From Pseudomonas sp. UBA6562 (GTDB taxonomy: Bacteria; Pseudomonadota; Gammaproteobacteria; Pseudomonadales; Pseudomonadaceae): a stretch of DNA of 64,000 bases. Position numbers and translations under genes: made by a program. The notes under the pieces are model-generated. The model did not search any database, was not told where the DNA came from, and saw only the letters and a list, made by a program, of their open reading frames with translations. Below, piece by piece: positions 1-8,138 of this stretch. Positions within the stretch are counted from its first letter, which is position 1. The number at the start of each line of letters is the position of its first letter. The stretch covers positions 186,001-250,000 of the forward strand of contig NZ_DJJS01000010.1 in NCBI RefSeq assembly GCF_002434265.1, in the 5' to 3' direction.

Positions 1-2
1 TG

Positions 3-185
3 CTGGGGCGTGACGTCGGTCGGCCTGGCGCGACCCTCAAGGTGGTGAGCCTGGGGGAATTGACGCCCGACATGGTCGACATGCGCACCATGGTCTTGGT
101 CGGCTCTTCGACCACCTGCACTTTCCCGCGCGCCGACGGCAGCCAATGGGTCTATACCCCGCGCTGGTACCCTACGCCGCCCTGA
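3..185 (+). CDS. cobJ: Precorrin-3B C17-methyltransferase CobJ, C-terminal fragment
   Basis: Only the last 60 codons lie in the window; the gene enters from the left edge. The translated tail contains VVLVGSS-like and YTPRWYP segments typical of the end of CobJ, the SAM-dependent ring-contraction methyltransferase of aerobic cobalamin synthesis. It ends in TGA at 183-185, and a small GC hairpin lies 55 bases downstream. Family assignment rests on this short tail alone, so the exact member of the cobalamin methyltransferase family is slightly uncertain. Confidence 0.7.
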   Translation: MGRDVGRPGATLKVVSLGELTPDMVDMRTMVLVGSSTTCTFPRADGSQWVYTPRWYPTPP

Positions 186-240
186 GCCAGGGAAACGTTT
201 CGAGCCGCCATCTTCGCGCCGGTCTTTCTAGAGTGGGCCC

Positions 241-259
241 CCCGTCCAGAACGGACGGG
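241..259 (+). terminator. GC hairpin downstream of cobJ
   Basis: CCCGTCC and GGACGGG form a perfect 7-bp stem with a 5-base loop. The hairpin lies after the cobJ stop and about 8 bases before the ribosome binding site of the next gene. There is no good T run, so it may be a terminator or a leader structure of the downstream gene. Confidence 0.35.
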
Positions 260-279
260 CTTACTTGAGGAAAGCAGCC

Positions 280-972
280 ATGAGCGATACGTCCAAAACC
301 CCCACCACCGAAGATTCGGCCGCGCTGGTCGACACCGTCGTCACCACCTACCGCGCCGGCATGTCGACCCAGAATCGCCTGGATGCGCAGAACAGCTTCC
401 AGTTCGCCGCCCTGGCCGCCAGCGCCGAGTTCAGCCGCAAGGAGCAGCGCGAGGAGTGGTTCGACCGCATGCTGGAAGTGATGCGCACGTGCGGTTGGAG
501 CGTGCAGGAGCGCGCCTATGACAAGCAGACCGCTTCCAGTACCAGCATCACCGTAGGCTCGGTAGCCTTGAATGTCTTTGGTGCAGTAGGCCGTGCGGCA
601 TTGGGCGGCCCTATCGGCCAAGCCTTGGGTGCGTTGGCCGAGCAAGCCTTCAGTGGCTTGGAAGCCATGACCAAGGACGTCGAAGTGTTCTTGTCCAAGA
701 GAAAAAACACGCTGCACGGCCTGACCGGCATCGTCGGCTGCGTCGAGTCCGAGGGTTCGCTGTACATGGTGGTCAGTGCCGTGGACGTCAAGACCCCGGA
801 CAACGACCTCGACGTGCTCGGCATCAACGTCCACATCGAAGGCAACGAGTTCTACAAAGGTACGGCGGTGCTGACGTTCAACGGCGCGGTATACGCCAAC
901 GTGCGCGAAGACATCCTGGGCAAACTGGGCGCCCATGCCACCCAAGGTGTCCTGGCCATCAAGCTGCCTTAG
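280..972 (+). CDS. Unknown protein, 230 aa, paralogue of the next gene
   Basis: I do not recognise this family. The ATG at 280 is preceded by GAGG at 267-270; an upstream TTG in frame at 265 overlaps that site and is less likely. The N-terminal third is helical and charged and carries WFD followed nine residues later by GW. The middle (about residues 90-130) is a Gly/Ala-rich, weakly hydrophobic segment with alternating small residues, such as might insert in or lie on a membrane. The C-terminal third looks like mixed beta/alpha. There is no signal peptide. The next gene has the same WFD-x9-GW spacing and a similar tail, so the two are probably diverged duplicates. Function is unknown. Confidence 0.8.
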   Translation: MSDTSKTPTTEDSAALVDTVVTTYRAGMSTQNRLDAQNSFQFAALAASAEFSRKEQREEWFDRMLEVMRTCGWSVQERAYDKQTASSTSITVGSVALNVFGAVGRAALGGPIGQALGALAEQAFSGLEAMTKDVEVFLSKRKNTLHGLTGIVGCVESEGSLYMVVSAVDVKTPDNDLDVLGINVHIEGNEFYKGTAVLTFNGAVYANVREDILGKLGAHATQGVLAIKLP

Positions 973-1044
973 TGCTGAGCCACGCTTTTTCGGGTCTGCG
1001 GGCGTAGGCGCCTGCCAGGCATTCGCGCTCCACTGAATAGACGA

Positions 1045-1065
1045 CGCAGCACGCCCTGTGCTGCG
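1045..1065 (+). promoter_or_regulatory. Hairpin abutting a ribosome binding site
   Basis: CGCAGCAC and GTGCTGCG form a perfect 8-bp stem with a 5-base loop. It ends three bases before the GGAGG ribosome binding site at 1068-1072 of the downstream gene. It could modulate translation or terminate the upstream transcript; no T run follows. Confidence 0.35.
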
Positions 1066-1077
1066 CCGGAGGTGCAT

Positions 1078-1713
1078 ATGGATACACCAGGGGCTGCCGT
1101 AGTGGGCAGCAGCATCGTTTCGTTCATGCCACACATCGATCAGCGTCGGCGCGAGTCGGTCATGCTGGCGCTGTTGATGGCCGAGCAGAGCACTGCGCAG
1201 GCGTACAAAGAGGGTTCGGTGACCGATTGGTTCGACTATTACCGCAGGCAGTTGCAGTTCTACGGGTGGGACGCGCTGAGCGCTGAGCAGGTGCATTGGC
1301 CGGACGAGCAGCGCAAGAACGTACGCGACAAGGCGCTGGCGGCTATCGGCCAGGTGGCCGGCGAGCGGCACGTCGACGCCATGCGCCTGGCCTATGCGGG
1401 GTTGCGTGGCGCGCCGCCGACGCTATTGCAGTTCGAACACAGCGCCATCGAGTGCGGCAGCTTCCGCCTGCTGCCCTGCGCGCCGAGCGGCGGCAGTCGG
1501 GTCGACATGGTGCTATGCCATGAGACGCTGACGGCACAGTCCAGCACGCTCGGCTTCCTCTTCGACGAGCAGCGTAAAACCCGCGTCAGGGCCGAGTTGG
1601 TCAGGTTCAACGTACGCTTGTTCGAACAACAGCATCGGGCGAAGGTCGCCAAGGCTTTGGCCGCTCAGCAAAGTCGACAGATCCGCGAGTTTCGGCTCGA
1701 GCCTTCAACGTAA
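1078..1713 (+). CDS. Unknown protein, 211 aa, paralogue of the previous gene
   Basis: The start is the ATG at 1078, five bases after a strong GGAGG; an in-frame GTG at 1072 overlaps that site and is rejected. The N-terminal half contains WFD, nine residues, then GW, the same signature and spacing as the gene just upstream. Both also end with a segment of the form FN-x-RLFE/YANVRED leading into a basic or helical tail. It lacks the Gly/Ala-rich membrane-like centre of its neighbour. No known domain, signal peptide or catalytic motif is visible. It is convergent with retS, with 43 bases between the stops. The pair may act together, but function is unknown. Confidence 0.8.
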   Translation: MDTPGAAVVGSSIVSFMPHIDQRRRESVMLALLMAEQSTAQAYKEGSVTDWFDYYRRQLQFYGWDALSAEQVHWPDEQRKNVRDKALAAIGQVAGERHVDAMRLAYAGLRGAPPTLLQFEHSAIECGSFRLLPCAPSGGSRVDMVLCHETLTAQSSTLGFLFDEQRKTRVRAELVRFNVRLFEQQHRAKVAKALAAQQSRQIREFRLEPST

Positions 1714-1756
1714 TCCCAGCCCTTTTTCGGCGGCGGTGCCCGACCAGTACGAAGAC

Positions 1757-4516
1757 TCAGGCACCGTCGGCGGGCGGCCTTTGTCCGGCCCAGCGCTGGA
1801 TCAACTCGCGCAACTGCGAGAGCTCCACAGGCTTGGCCATGTGCCCATCCATGCCCGCCGCTTTCGCGCGTTCCTTGTGCTCGCTGAGGATGTGCGCGGT
1901 CAGCGCCACCACCGGTGTGCGGGCGCGCAGGTTCGCAGTCTCCCAGGCGCGCAGCTGTTCGGTGGCGGAAAAGCCGTCGAGCACCGGCATTTCGCAATCC
2001 ATCAAGACCAGGTCGTAGCGCTGCGACTTCATCGCCTGTAGCGCCTCGTCGCCGTTGCTGGCGGTGTCCGGCTCCAGGTTGAGCTTGCCCAGCATGCCGC
2101 GGATCACTTTGGTGGAGATGCTGTTGTCTTCGGCGACCAGAATGCGGAAGTCGCCTGGCAGCACCAGCGCCGTCCCAGAGCCGAGCGCCGGTGACGGCCC
2201 GGACTGCTCGCGGCCGCGCTGGGCCAGTTCTTCGGCCAGGGTGGTCTTTAGCGTGTAGCCGGCCACCGGTTTGGCGAGGATGCGTTTGATCCCGGCATTG
2301 CGCGCGATGACCTTGCTCGGCGCGTTGCTGATACCGGTCAGCATCACCACCAGGATGTCGTGGTTCAGGCTCGGGTCTTCCTTGATCTTGGTGGCCAGCT
2401 GCATGCCGGTCATGCCGGGCATGTTCTGGTCGAGCAGGACCGCGTCGAAGTAGTCGCGCAAGTGCGCCTTGGTGCGCAGCAACGCCAGCGCTTCCTTGCC
2501 CGAAGGCACTGCGCTGACGTTCATGCCCCAGGCGGTGCACTGCTGCACCAGCACTTTGCGGCAGGTGTCGTTATCGTCCACCACCAGCACACGGGCATCG
2601 CGCAGCGGACCGTCGAGGTCGGTGGCGGGCTGCTCCAGGCGCGCCGGGTCCAGCGGCAGGGTCAGCCACAGGTTGTTGCCCACGCCGGTGCTGGTCTTGA
2701 TGCCGAACTCACCGTCCATCAGGCCGATCAACTGTTTGGCGATGACCAGGCCCAGGTGGCCGCCGAGCTTGTTGTCCGACAGGAACTGATGGCTGTGCAA
2801 CTCGGCCTGCAGCAAGGCTTCGCGCTCGGCGCTCGGCATCGGTTCGCCGCTGTCCTGCACGGTGATGCGCAAACGCGGCGGCTCGCTGCGCTGATCGAGC
2901 GCGACGACCAGCAACACCTCGCCCTGAGCGGTGTTCCTCACGGCATTTTCCAGCAGGCTCGACAAGGCCTGGCGCAGGCGGGTCGGATCGCCGCTGATCA
3001 CCTGCGGCACTTGCGGCTGGACGAAACTGATCAGCTCGATGTTCTGCTGCTCGGCCTTGCCGCGGAAGATGTTCAGGCAGTCTTCGACCAAGGCGTTGAG
3101 GTCGAACTGCACATCGTCCAGTTCGATCTGCCGCGACTCGAGCCGGGACAGGTCGAGAATCTCGTTGATCAGGGTCAGCAGCTCGTTGCCGGCACTGTGG
3201 ATGGTCTGCACGTAATCGCGCTGTTTGACCGACAAGGGCGTGCCGAGCAGCAGCTCGGTCATGCCCAGCACGCCATTCATGGGCGTGCGGATTTCGTGGC
3301 TGATCTTGGCCAGAAACTCGGCCTTGGCGTTGATCTCGGCGTCGCTGGCGGCCAAGGCGCGGCTGGCGCGGAAGCGCTCCTCGCTGATCCGCCACAGGCG
3401 CTCGCTGACGGCGAAGTTGAGCAGCAGGCCGCTGAGTACCGCCAGGCCCATGAGCATGCACAGCAGCCAGGGGGTAGGTGTGCGGGTCAGGCCGAGCAGG
3501 GCCGGCAGCAGCACCAGGCCCCCGGCGTTGAAGATCAGCATGGCCAGGCTGAACGGACGTGCCGGCGCATAGCCGCGGTGCCAATGGCAGAGACCGACCA
3601 GCAGCATGGTGGCGCTGCTGAGGATCGACAGCCCATAGGTGATCAAGCTTAGCGGCAAGGTGTCGACGAACAGCAGCAGCAACCCGCCAAGGCCGGTGAC
3701 CACGATCTCGATCTGCAACACGCGGCGCAGCCGCGGGGCGCCACAGGCGGCGAAGTACTGCAGGGTGAAGTACAGACCGGCCATGCCGGCCAGGACCAGG
3801 GTGAGATAAGCCGCGGGCGTCTGGGCGTTGTGCCAGATCTGCCACCAGGGGCCGCTGAGGTTGAGCAGGATCAGTGCGCTGAGCAGCATCAGCGCGTGGT
3901 ACAGGCCCAGCACCAGCGCGGTGATCGAGCGGGTCTTGCCGAAACGCGCCAGGTTGTCGAGGATCAGCATCAGCATGCCGCCGATCAACAGGCCGAAGAG
4001 CAGCGGCAGGCGCTGGTCGGAAGCCGCCTCGGCAGCCGATTCCAGGCTGATCGCGGGGCGCAGCTGATGCTCGGATACCAGTCGCAGGTACACCTCCAGC
4101 GGGCGCTCGCTGCTGGGCAACGGCAGCACGTGTTCGCTGCCGCGCAGGGTCGGGCTGCCGCCATCGATCTGCACGCCGTGATGCCACTGGCGCACGATCT
4201 TGCCGCCATCCAGGGCATACAGGTCGAGACGGGAAAGGTCGGGGGCGAACAGGCGCAGCAGGCGCTGCGGGTCGCCGGGCTCGAGGCGGTAGTGCAGCCA
4301 CAACGCCTGGTCGGAGCTGGCGGCATCGAGCTGGTCGAGCGCTTGCGGGCTGAATTGGTTGAGGTAGCGCGCCGAGCGCACGTCGCTCAGTTGCAGGTTG
4401 GCCTGCTCGTCGAGCAGCATCGACCAGCCTTCGCGTTCCTCGGCCAGGGCCGGAAGCAGGCTCAGTGCGGTCAGCAGGCTGACGATCAGGGCAATGGCAA
4501 TCCGAAGCCGACGCAA
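1757..4516 (-). CDS. retS: Hybrid sensor kinase RetS (7TMR-DISM, HisKA, HATPase, two receivers)
   Basis: The 919-residue protein has a signal peptide (about 1-25), a periplasmic 7TMR-DISMED2-like domain (30-160), seven membrane segments (about 170-370), HisKA with H407 in a SHEIRTPMNG motif, an HATPase region (N524), and receivers with D696 and D840. Position beside purD matches RetS, which in P. aeruginosa blocks the GacS/GacA-RsmY/Z pathway by binding GacS. The ATP lid is degenerate: DSGEP at 555-559 replaces the usual D-x-G-x-G, and the second glycine box reads GGHLGL. That fits a protein acting by interaction rather than ordinary kinase activity. The start is TTG at 4516, with AAGGG eight bases upstream; longer in-frame extension overlaps purD and lacks a signal peptide at its end. 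Confidence 0.85.
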   Translation of the reverse strand: MRRLRIAIALIVSLLTALSLLPALAEEREGWSMLLDEQANLQLSDVRSARYLNQFSPQALDQLDAASSDQALWLHYRLEPGDPQRLLRLFAPDLSRLDLYALDGGKIVRQWHHGVQIDGGSPTLRGSEHVLPLPSSERPLEVYLRLVSEHQLRPAISLESAAEAASDQRLPLLFGLLIGGMLMLILDNLARFGKTRSITALVLGLYHALMLLSALILLNLSGPWWQIWHNAQTPAAYLTLVLAGMAGLYFTLQYFAACGAPRLRRVLQIEIVVTGLGGLLLLFVDTLPLSLITYGLSILSSATMLLVGLCHWHRGYAPARPFSLAMLIFNAGGLVLLPALLGLTRTPTPWLLCMLMGLAVLSGLLLNFAVSERLWRISEERFRASRALAASDAEINAKAEFLAKISHEIRTPMNGVLGMTELLLGTPLSVKQRDYVQTIHSAGNELLTLINEILDLSRLESRQIELDDVQFDLNALVEDCLNIFRGKAEQQNIELISFVQPQVPQVISGDPTRLRQALSSLLENAVRNTAQGEVLLVVALDQRSEPPRLRITVQDSGEPMPSAEREALLQAELHSHQFLSDNKLGGHLGLVIAKQLIGLMDGEFGIKTSTGVGNNLWLTLPLDPARLEQPATDLDGPLRDARVLVVDDNDTCRKVLVQQCTAWGMNVSAVPSGKEALALLRTKAHLRDYFDAVLLDQNMPGMTGMQLATKIKEDPSLNHDILVVMLTGISNAPSKVIARNAGIKRILAKPVAGYTLKTTLAEELAQRGREQSGPSPALGSGTALVLPGDFRILVAEDNSISTKVIRGMLGKLNLEPDTASNGDEALQAMKSQRYDLVLMDCEMPVLDGFSATEQLRAWETANLRARTPVVALTAHILSEHKERAKAAGMDGHMAKPVELSQLRELIQRWAGQRPPADGA

Positions 4517-4652
4517 GACGAAATCCCTTCTTAGCTCAATAGCCGATTGGCCACTATGCGCGGCGCGTCTGCACGAACACAAGGCCGACCGCGCAGGCTC
4601 GGCCGGTCGAACGCCGCGCGGGCCCAAGGGCCGCGCGACGCGATACACAGGC

Positions 4653-5948
4653 TCAGTCGTGGTGCTCGCCACGTTCGCGGGCGATGGCGCGATAGCCGAT
4701 GTCGGTACGGTAGAAGCTTTGCTCCCAGTGCACCAGCCCGGCCAGACGATAGGCCTGTTCCTGCGCCAGCGCAACGCTCTCGCCCAGGGCCGTGGCGCAC
4801 AGCACGCGACCGCCGTTGGCCACGACGTTGCCGTCTTTCAAGGCGGTGCCGGCATGGAACACCTTGCCGTCGAGCTTGGCCGCCGCCAGCAGGCCCTCGA
4901 TGACCTGACCCTTGGCGTAGTCGCCCGGATAGCCGCCGGCCGCCAGTACCACACCCAGGCTCGGCCGCGGGTTCCACTGCGCTTCGACCTTGTCCAGGGC
5001 CTTGGCGAACGCCGCTTCCACCAGCAGCACCAGGCTCGACTCCAGGCGCAGCATGATCGGCTGGGTTTCCGGGTCGCCGAAGCGGCAGTTGAATTCGATG
5101 ACCTTGGGGTTGCCGGCCTTGTCGATCATCAGCCCCGCATAGAGGAAACCGGTGTAGACGTTGCCTTCCTCGGCCATGCCGCGCACGGTGGGCCAGATTA
5201 CCTGGTCCATCACCCGCTGGTGCACTTCGGCGGTGACCACCGGGGCAGGGGAGTAGGCACCCATGCCACCGGTGTTCGGCCCGGTGTCCTTGTCGCCGAC
5301 GCGTTTGTGGTCCTGGCTGGTGGCCATGGGCAGCACGTTGTGGCCGTCGACCATGACGATGAAGCTGGCTTCTTCGCCGTCGAGGAACTCTTCGATGACC
5401 ACCCGCGAACCGGCCTCGCCGAACGCGTTGCCGGCGAGCATGTCACGCACCGCCTCCTCGGCTTCCTGCAGGGTCATGGCGACGATCACGCCTTTGCCCG
5501 CCGCCAGGCCGTCGGCCTTGATGACGATGGGCGCGCCTTTCTCCCGCAGATAGGCCAGCGCCGGCTCGATTTCGGTGAAGTTCTGGTATTCGGCGGTGGG
5601 GATCTTGTGCCGAGCCAGGAAGTCCTTGGCGAAGGCCTTCGAGCCTTCCAGCTGCGCGGCGGCCTGGGTGGGACCGAAGCAGTCCAGTTTACGGCTGCGG
5701 AACAGGTCGACCACGCCTTTGACCAGCGGCGCTTCCGGGCCGACGATGGTCAGTTGCACGTTCTGTTCGGCGAAGTCTGCCAGTTGTTCGATGGCGGTGA
5801 CGTCGATGGCGACGTTCTCGCACTTGGCCTCGGTGGCGGTGCCTGCGTTGCCGGGCGCGACGAAGACTTTCTCGACACGCGGGTCCTGCGCGACTTTCCA
5901 GGCCAGGGCATGCTCGCGCCCACCGCTGCCAATGATCAAAACGTTCAT
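4653..5948 (-). CDS. purD: Phosphoribosylamine-glycine ligase
   Basis: This 431-residue protein starts MNVLIIGSGGREHALAWK, the standard GAR synthetase start, and has full family length. It joins glycine to 5-phosphoribosylamine with ATP, the second step of purine synthesis. The ATP-grasp domain is clear, with the GGMGAYSPAP segment and the FNCRFGDPETQ metal/ATP-binding stretch. It lies downstream of purH on the same strand, separated by 183 bases that hold a large inverted repeat, and upstream of retS with a gap of 136 bases. Nothing is broken or missing. Confidence 0.97.
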   Translation of the reverse strand: MNVLIIGSGGREHALAWKVAQDPRVEKVFVAPGNAGTATEAKCENVAIDVTAIEQLADFAEQNVQLTIVGPEAPLVKGVVDLFRSRKLDCFGPTQAAAQLEGSKAFAKDFLARHKIPTAEYQNFTEIEPALAYLREKGAPIVIKADGLAAGKGVIVAMTLQEAEEAVRDMLAGNAFGEAGSRVVIEEFLDGEEASFIVMVDGHNVLPMATSQDHKRVGDKDTGPNTGGMGAYSPAPVVTAEVHQRVMDQVIWPTVRGMAEEGNVYTGFLYAGLMIDKAGNPKVIEFNCRFGDPETQPIMLRLESSLVLLVEAAFAKALDKVEAQWNPRPSLGVVLAAGGYPGDYAKGQVIEGLLAAAKLDGKVFHAGTALKDGNVVANGGRVLCATALGESVALAQEQAYRLAGLVHWEQSFYRTDIGYRAIARERGEHHD

Positions 5949-6008
5949 GTCAAAAACCTCGAATGCTGTCGGGCGTGGGTCCAGGCCTCACGCTGTACAA
6001 GGTCGCGA

Positions 6009-6111
6009 TGAGGCAGGTAGATGCAAGGCGGGGCCGGTTTCGCTGAGCGGAGTTGCCTCCTGGCAATGAGCATCAGCGAAACCGGCCCCAACGCAGCAGA
6101 TGCCTGCCTCA
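6009..6111. repeat. Long inverted repeat (cruciform) between purH and purD
   Basis: A perfect 17-bp arm GGGGCCGGTTTCGCTGA (6030-6046) pairs with its complement at 6073-6089. An outer pair TGAGGCAGG (6009-6017) and CCTGCCTCA (6103-6111) extends the dyad, and a small inner hairpin TTGCC/GGCAA sits in the loop. No T run follows on either strand. In a purH-purD transcript it would form a roughly 100-nt structured element; it could be an attenuator, an RNA-stability element or a REP-type repeat. Confidence 0.75.
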
Positions 6112-6131
6112 GCGCGGCCGATCGCAAAAAA

Positions 6132-7739
6132 TCAGTGGCGGAAGTGGCGCATGCTGGTGAAGACCATGGCTATGCCGGCTTCGTCGGCCGCCGCGATCAC
6201 TTCGGCATCGCGCATCGAGCCGCCCGGCTGGATCACCGCGCTGATGCCCACCTTGGCGGCATTGTCGATGCCGTCGCGGAACGGGAAGAAGGCGTCGGAC
6301 GCCATGACCGCACCCTGCACCTGCAAACCGGCGTGCTCGGCCTTGATGGCGGCGATGCGCGCAGAGTTGACGCGGCTCATCTGGCCGGCGCCGACACCGA
6401 TGGTCTGGCGCTGCTTGGCGTAGACGATGGCGTTGGACTTGACGAACTTGGCCACTTTCCAGGCGAACACCAGGTCGTGGATTTCCTGTTCGGTCGGGGC
6501 GCGCTTAGTGACGATCTTCAGGTCGTCGGCGCTGATCATGCCGTTGTCGCGGCTCTGCACCAGCAGGCCACCGTTGACCCGCTTGAAGTCCCAACCGGCG
6601 GCGCGCTCGGCCGGCCACTCGCCGCACTCGAGCAGGCGCACGTTCTGCTTGGCGGCCACGACGTCACGGGCGGCCTGGGAGATTTTCGGCGCGATGATCA
6701 CTTCGACGAACTGGCGCTCGACGATGGCTTGGGCAGTGGCGCCGTCCAGCTCGCGGTTGAAGGCGATGATGCCGCCGAAGGCCGACTCGCTGTCGGTGGC
6801 GTAGGCCAGCTCGTAGGCCTGGCGGATGCCGCCGTCTTCGTCGGGCACCACGGCCACGCCGCACGGGTTGGCGTGCTTGACGATGACGCAGGCCGGCTTG
6901 ACGAAGCTCTTCACGCATTCCAGCGCGGCGTCGGTGTCGGCCACATTGTTGAACGACAGTTCCTTGCCTTGCAGCTGGACGGCGGTGGAGATGCTCGCCT
7001 CGCCTTTGTTGACTTCGACATAGAACGCCGCGCTCTGGTGCGGGTTCTCGCCGTAGCGCATCTCCTGGGCTTTGACGAACTGGCTGTTGAAGGTGCGCGG
7101 GAAGGCGCTGCGCTCTTCGGTGCCGAGGGTGTCGCGGGACTGGTCGATGGTGCCCAGGTAGTTGGCGATCATGCCGTCGTAGGCGGCGGTGTGCTCGAAC
7201 GCCTTGAGCATCAGGTCGAAGCGCTGGGCGTAGGTCAGGCCACCGGCCTTGAGGCTGTCGAGGACGCTGGCGTAATCGCTGGCGTTGACCACGATGGCGA
7301 CGTCTTTATGGTTTTTCGCCGCCGAACGCACCATGGTCGGACCGCCGATGTCGATGTTCTCGATGGCGGTCGGCAGGTCGCAGCCGGGCTTGGCGATGGT
7401 GGCTTCGAACGGATACAGGTTCACCGCGACCAGGTCGATCGGCTGAATGCCGTGCTCGGCCATGATGGCGTCGTCGGTGCCGCGACGGCCCAGGATGCCG
7501 CCGTGGATCTTGGGATGCAGGGTCTTGACCCGGCCGTCCATCATTTCGGCGAAGCCGGTGTAGTCGGCCACTTCCACCGCGTTCACGCCGTTGTCCTTGA
7601 GCAGCTTGTAGGTGCCGCCGGTGGACAGGATCTCGACCCCGAGCTGTTGCAGCTCACGGGCAAATTCGAGGATCCCGGTCTTGTCGGAGACACTGATCAG
7701 GGCGCGGCGAATCGGCAGGCGGGTAGTCTGGTCGGTCAT
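6132..7739 (-). CDS. purH: Bifunctional AICAR transformylase/IMP cyclohydrolase
   Basis: The 535-residue product carries the N-terminal MGS-like IMP cyclohydrolase domain (RRALISVSDKTG, ILSTGGT, VKTLHPKIHGG) and the C-terminal AICAR transformylase domain with the catalytic KHANPCG motif. It catalyses the last two steps of IMP synthesis. The start at 7739 (MTDQTTRL) is preferred because GGAA lies six bases upstream; an ATG four codons earlier has no ribosome site. It is transcribed toward purD. The fis terminator lies just upstream, so purH probably has its own promoter between 7740 and 7817. Confidence 0.96.
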   Translation of the reverse strand: MTDQTTRLPIRRALISVSDKTGILEFARELQQLGVEILSTGGTYKLLKDNGVNAVEVADYTGFAEMMDGRVKTLHPKIHGGILGRRGTDDAIMAEHGIQPIDLVAVNLYPFEATIAKPGCDLPTAIENIDIGGPTMVRSAAKNHKDVAIVVNASDYASVLDSLKAGGLTYAQRFDLMLKAFEHTAAYDGMIANYLGTIDQSRDTLGTEERSAFPRTFNSQFVKAQEMRYGENPHQSAAFYVEVNKGEASISTAVQLQGKELSFNNVADTDAALECVKSFVKPACVIVKHANPCGVAVVPDEDGGIRQAYELAYATDSESAFGGIIAFNRELDGATAQAIVERQFVEVIIAPKISQAARDVVAAKQNVRLLECGEWPAERAAGWDFKRVNGGLLVQSRDNGMISADDLKIVTKRAPTEQEIHDLVFAWKVAKFVKSNAIVYAKQRQTIGVGAGQMSRVNSARIAAIKAEHAGLQVQGAVMASDAFFPFRDGIDNAAKVGISAVIQPGGSMRDAEVIAAADEAGIAMVFTSMRHFRH

Positions 7740-7768
7740 TTCGGATTCCATAACGCGGTGGAGTCAGC

Positions 7769-7801
7769 AAAAAAGGCGTCTCTTATCAGGAGCCGCCTTT
7801 T
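7769..7801 (-). terminator. Rho-independent terminator after fis
   Basis: On the minus strand AAAAGGCG and CGCCTTTT form a stem, with the complementary inner bases GCTC/GAGA, and a T run follows (TTTTTT). It begins 17 bases after the fis stop and separates dusB-fis from purH. Confidence 0.8.
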
Positions 7802-7817
7802 CGGGTTGGATTCTGGC

Positions 7818-8138
7818 CTAGAGCAGGTCGTACTGCTTGAGCTTCTTGCGCAGGGTGCCACGGTTGAGGCCGAGCATCTCGCTGGCCTTGGTCTGGTTGC
7901 CCTTGACGTAATTCATCACACTTTCCAGCAACGGCGCCTCGACCTCCGAGAGCACCAGGTTGTACACGTCCGTGACAGTGGCGCCTTCGAGGTGGGCGAA
8001 GTAGTTGTGCAGCGCCTTTTCGACGCTGTCGCGAAGGGTCTGGCCTTCTTCGCTCGGCGTGTTGAGGTGCTGTTTCAGGTTGGCGTTGTCGCTCACGGGC
8101 GTTGTTCCACTCACTAATGTCTCGGTCATCATCGTCAT
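7818..8138 (-). CDS. fis: DNA-binding protein Fis
   Basis: This 106-residue nucleoid protein ends with the classic Fis helix-turn-helix (QTKASEMLGLNRGTLRKKLK). The N-terminal arm is longer than in E. coli (98 aa), as usual for pseudomonads. Fis bends DNA and modulates rRNA, tRNA and recombination loci as a homodimer. The start codon overlaps the dusB stop by four bases, so translation is coupled in a dusB-fis operon, the arrangement seen across gammaproteobacteria. A strong terminator follows. Confidence 0.97.
   Translation of the reverse strand: MTMMTETLVSGTTPVSDNANLKQHLNTPSEEGQTLRDSVEKALHNYFAHLEGATVTDVYNLVLSEVEAPLLESVMNYVKGNQTKASEMLGLNRGTLRKKLKQYDLL

Noticed and set aside
1735..1765. GGTGCC/GGCACC dyad as a retS terminator
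   Set aside because: It overlaps the retS stop codon, has a 19-base loop and no T run.
6021..8117. 698-codon plus-strand frame
   Set aside because: Antisense to purH and part of fis; His/Asp/Val-rich shadow composition.
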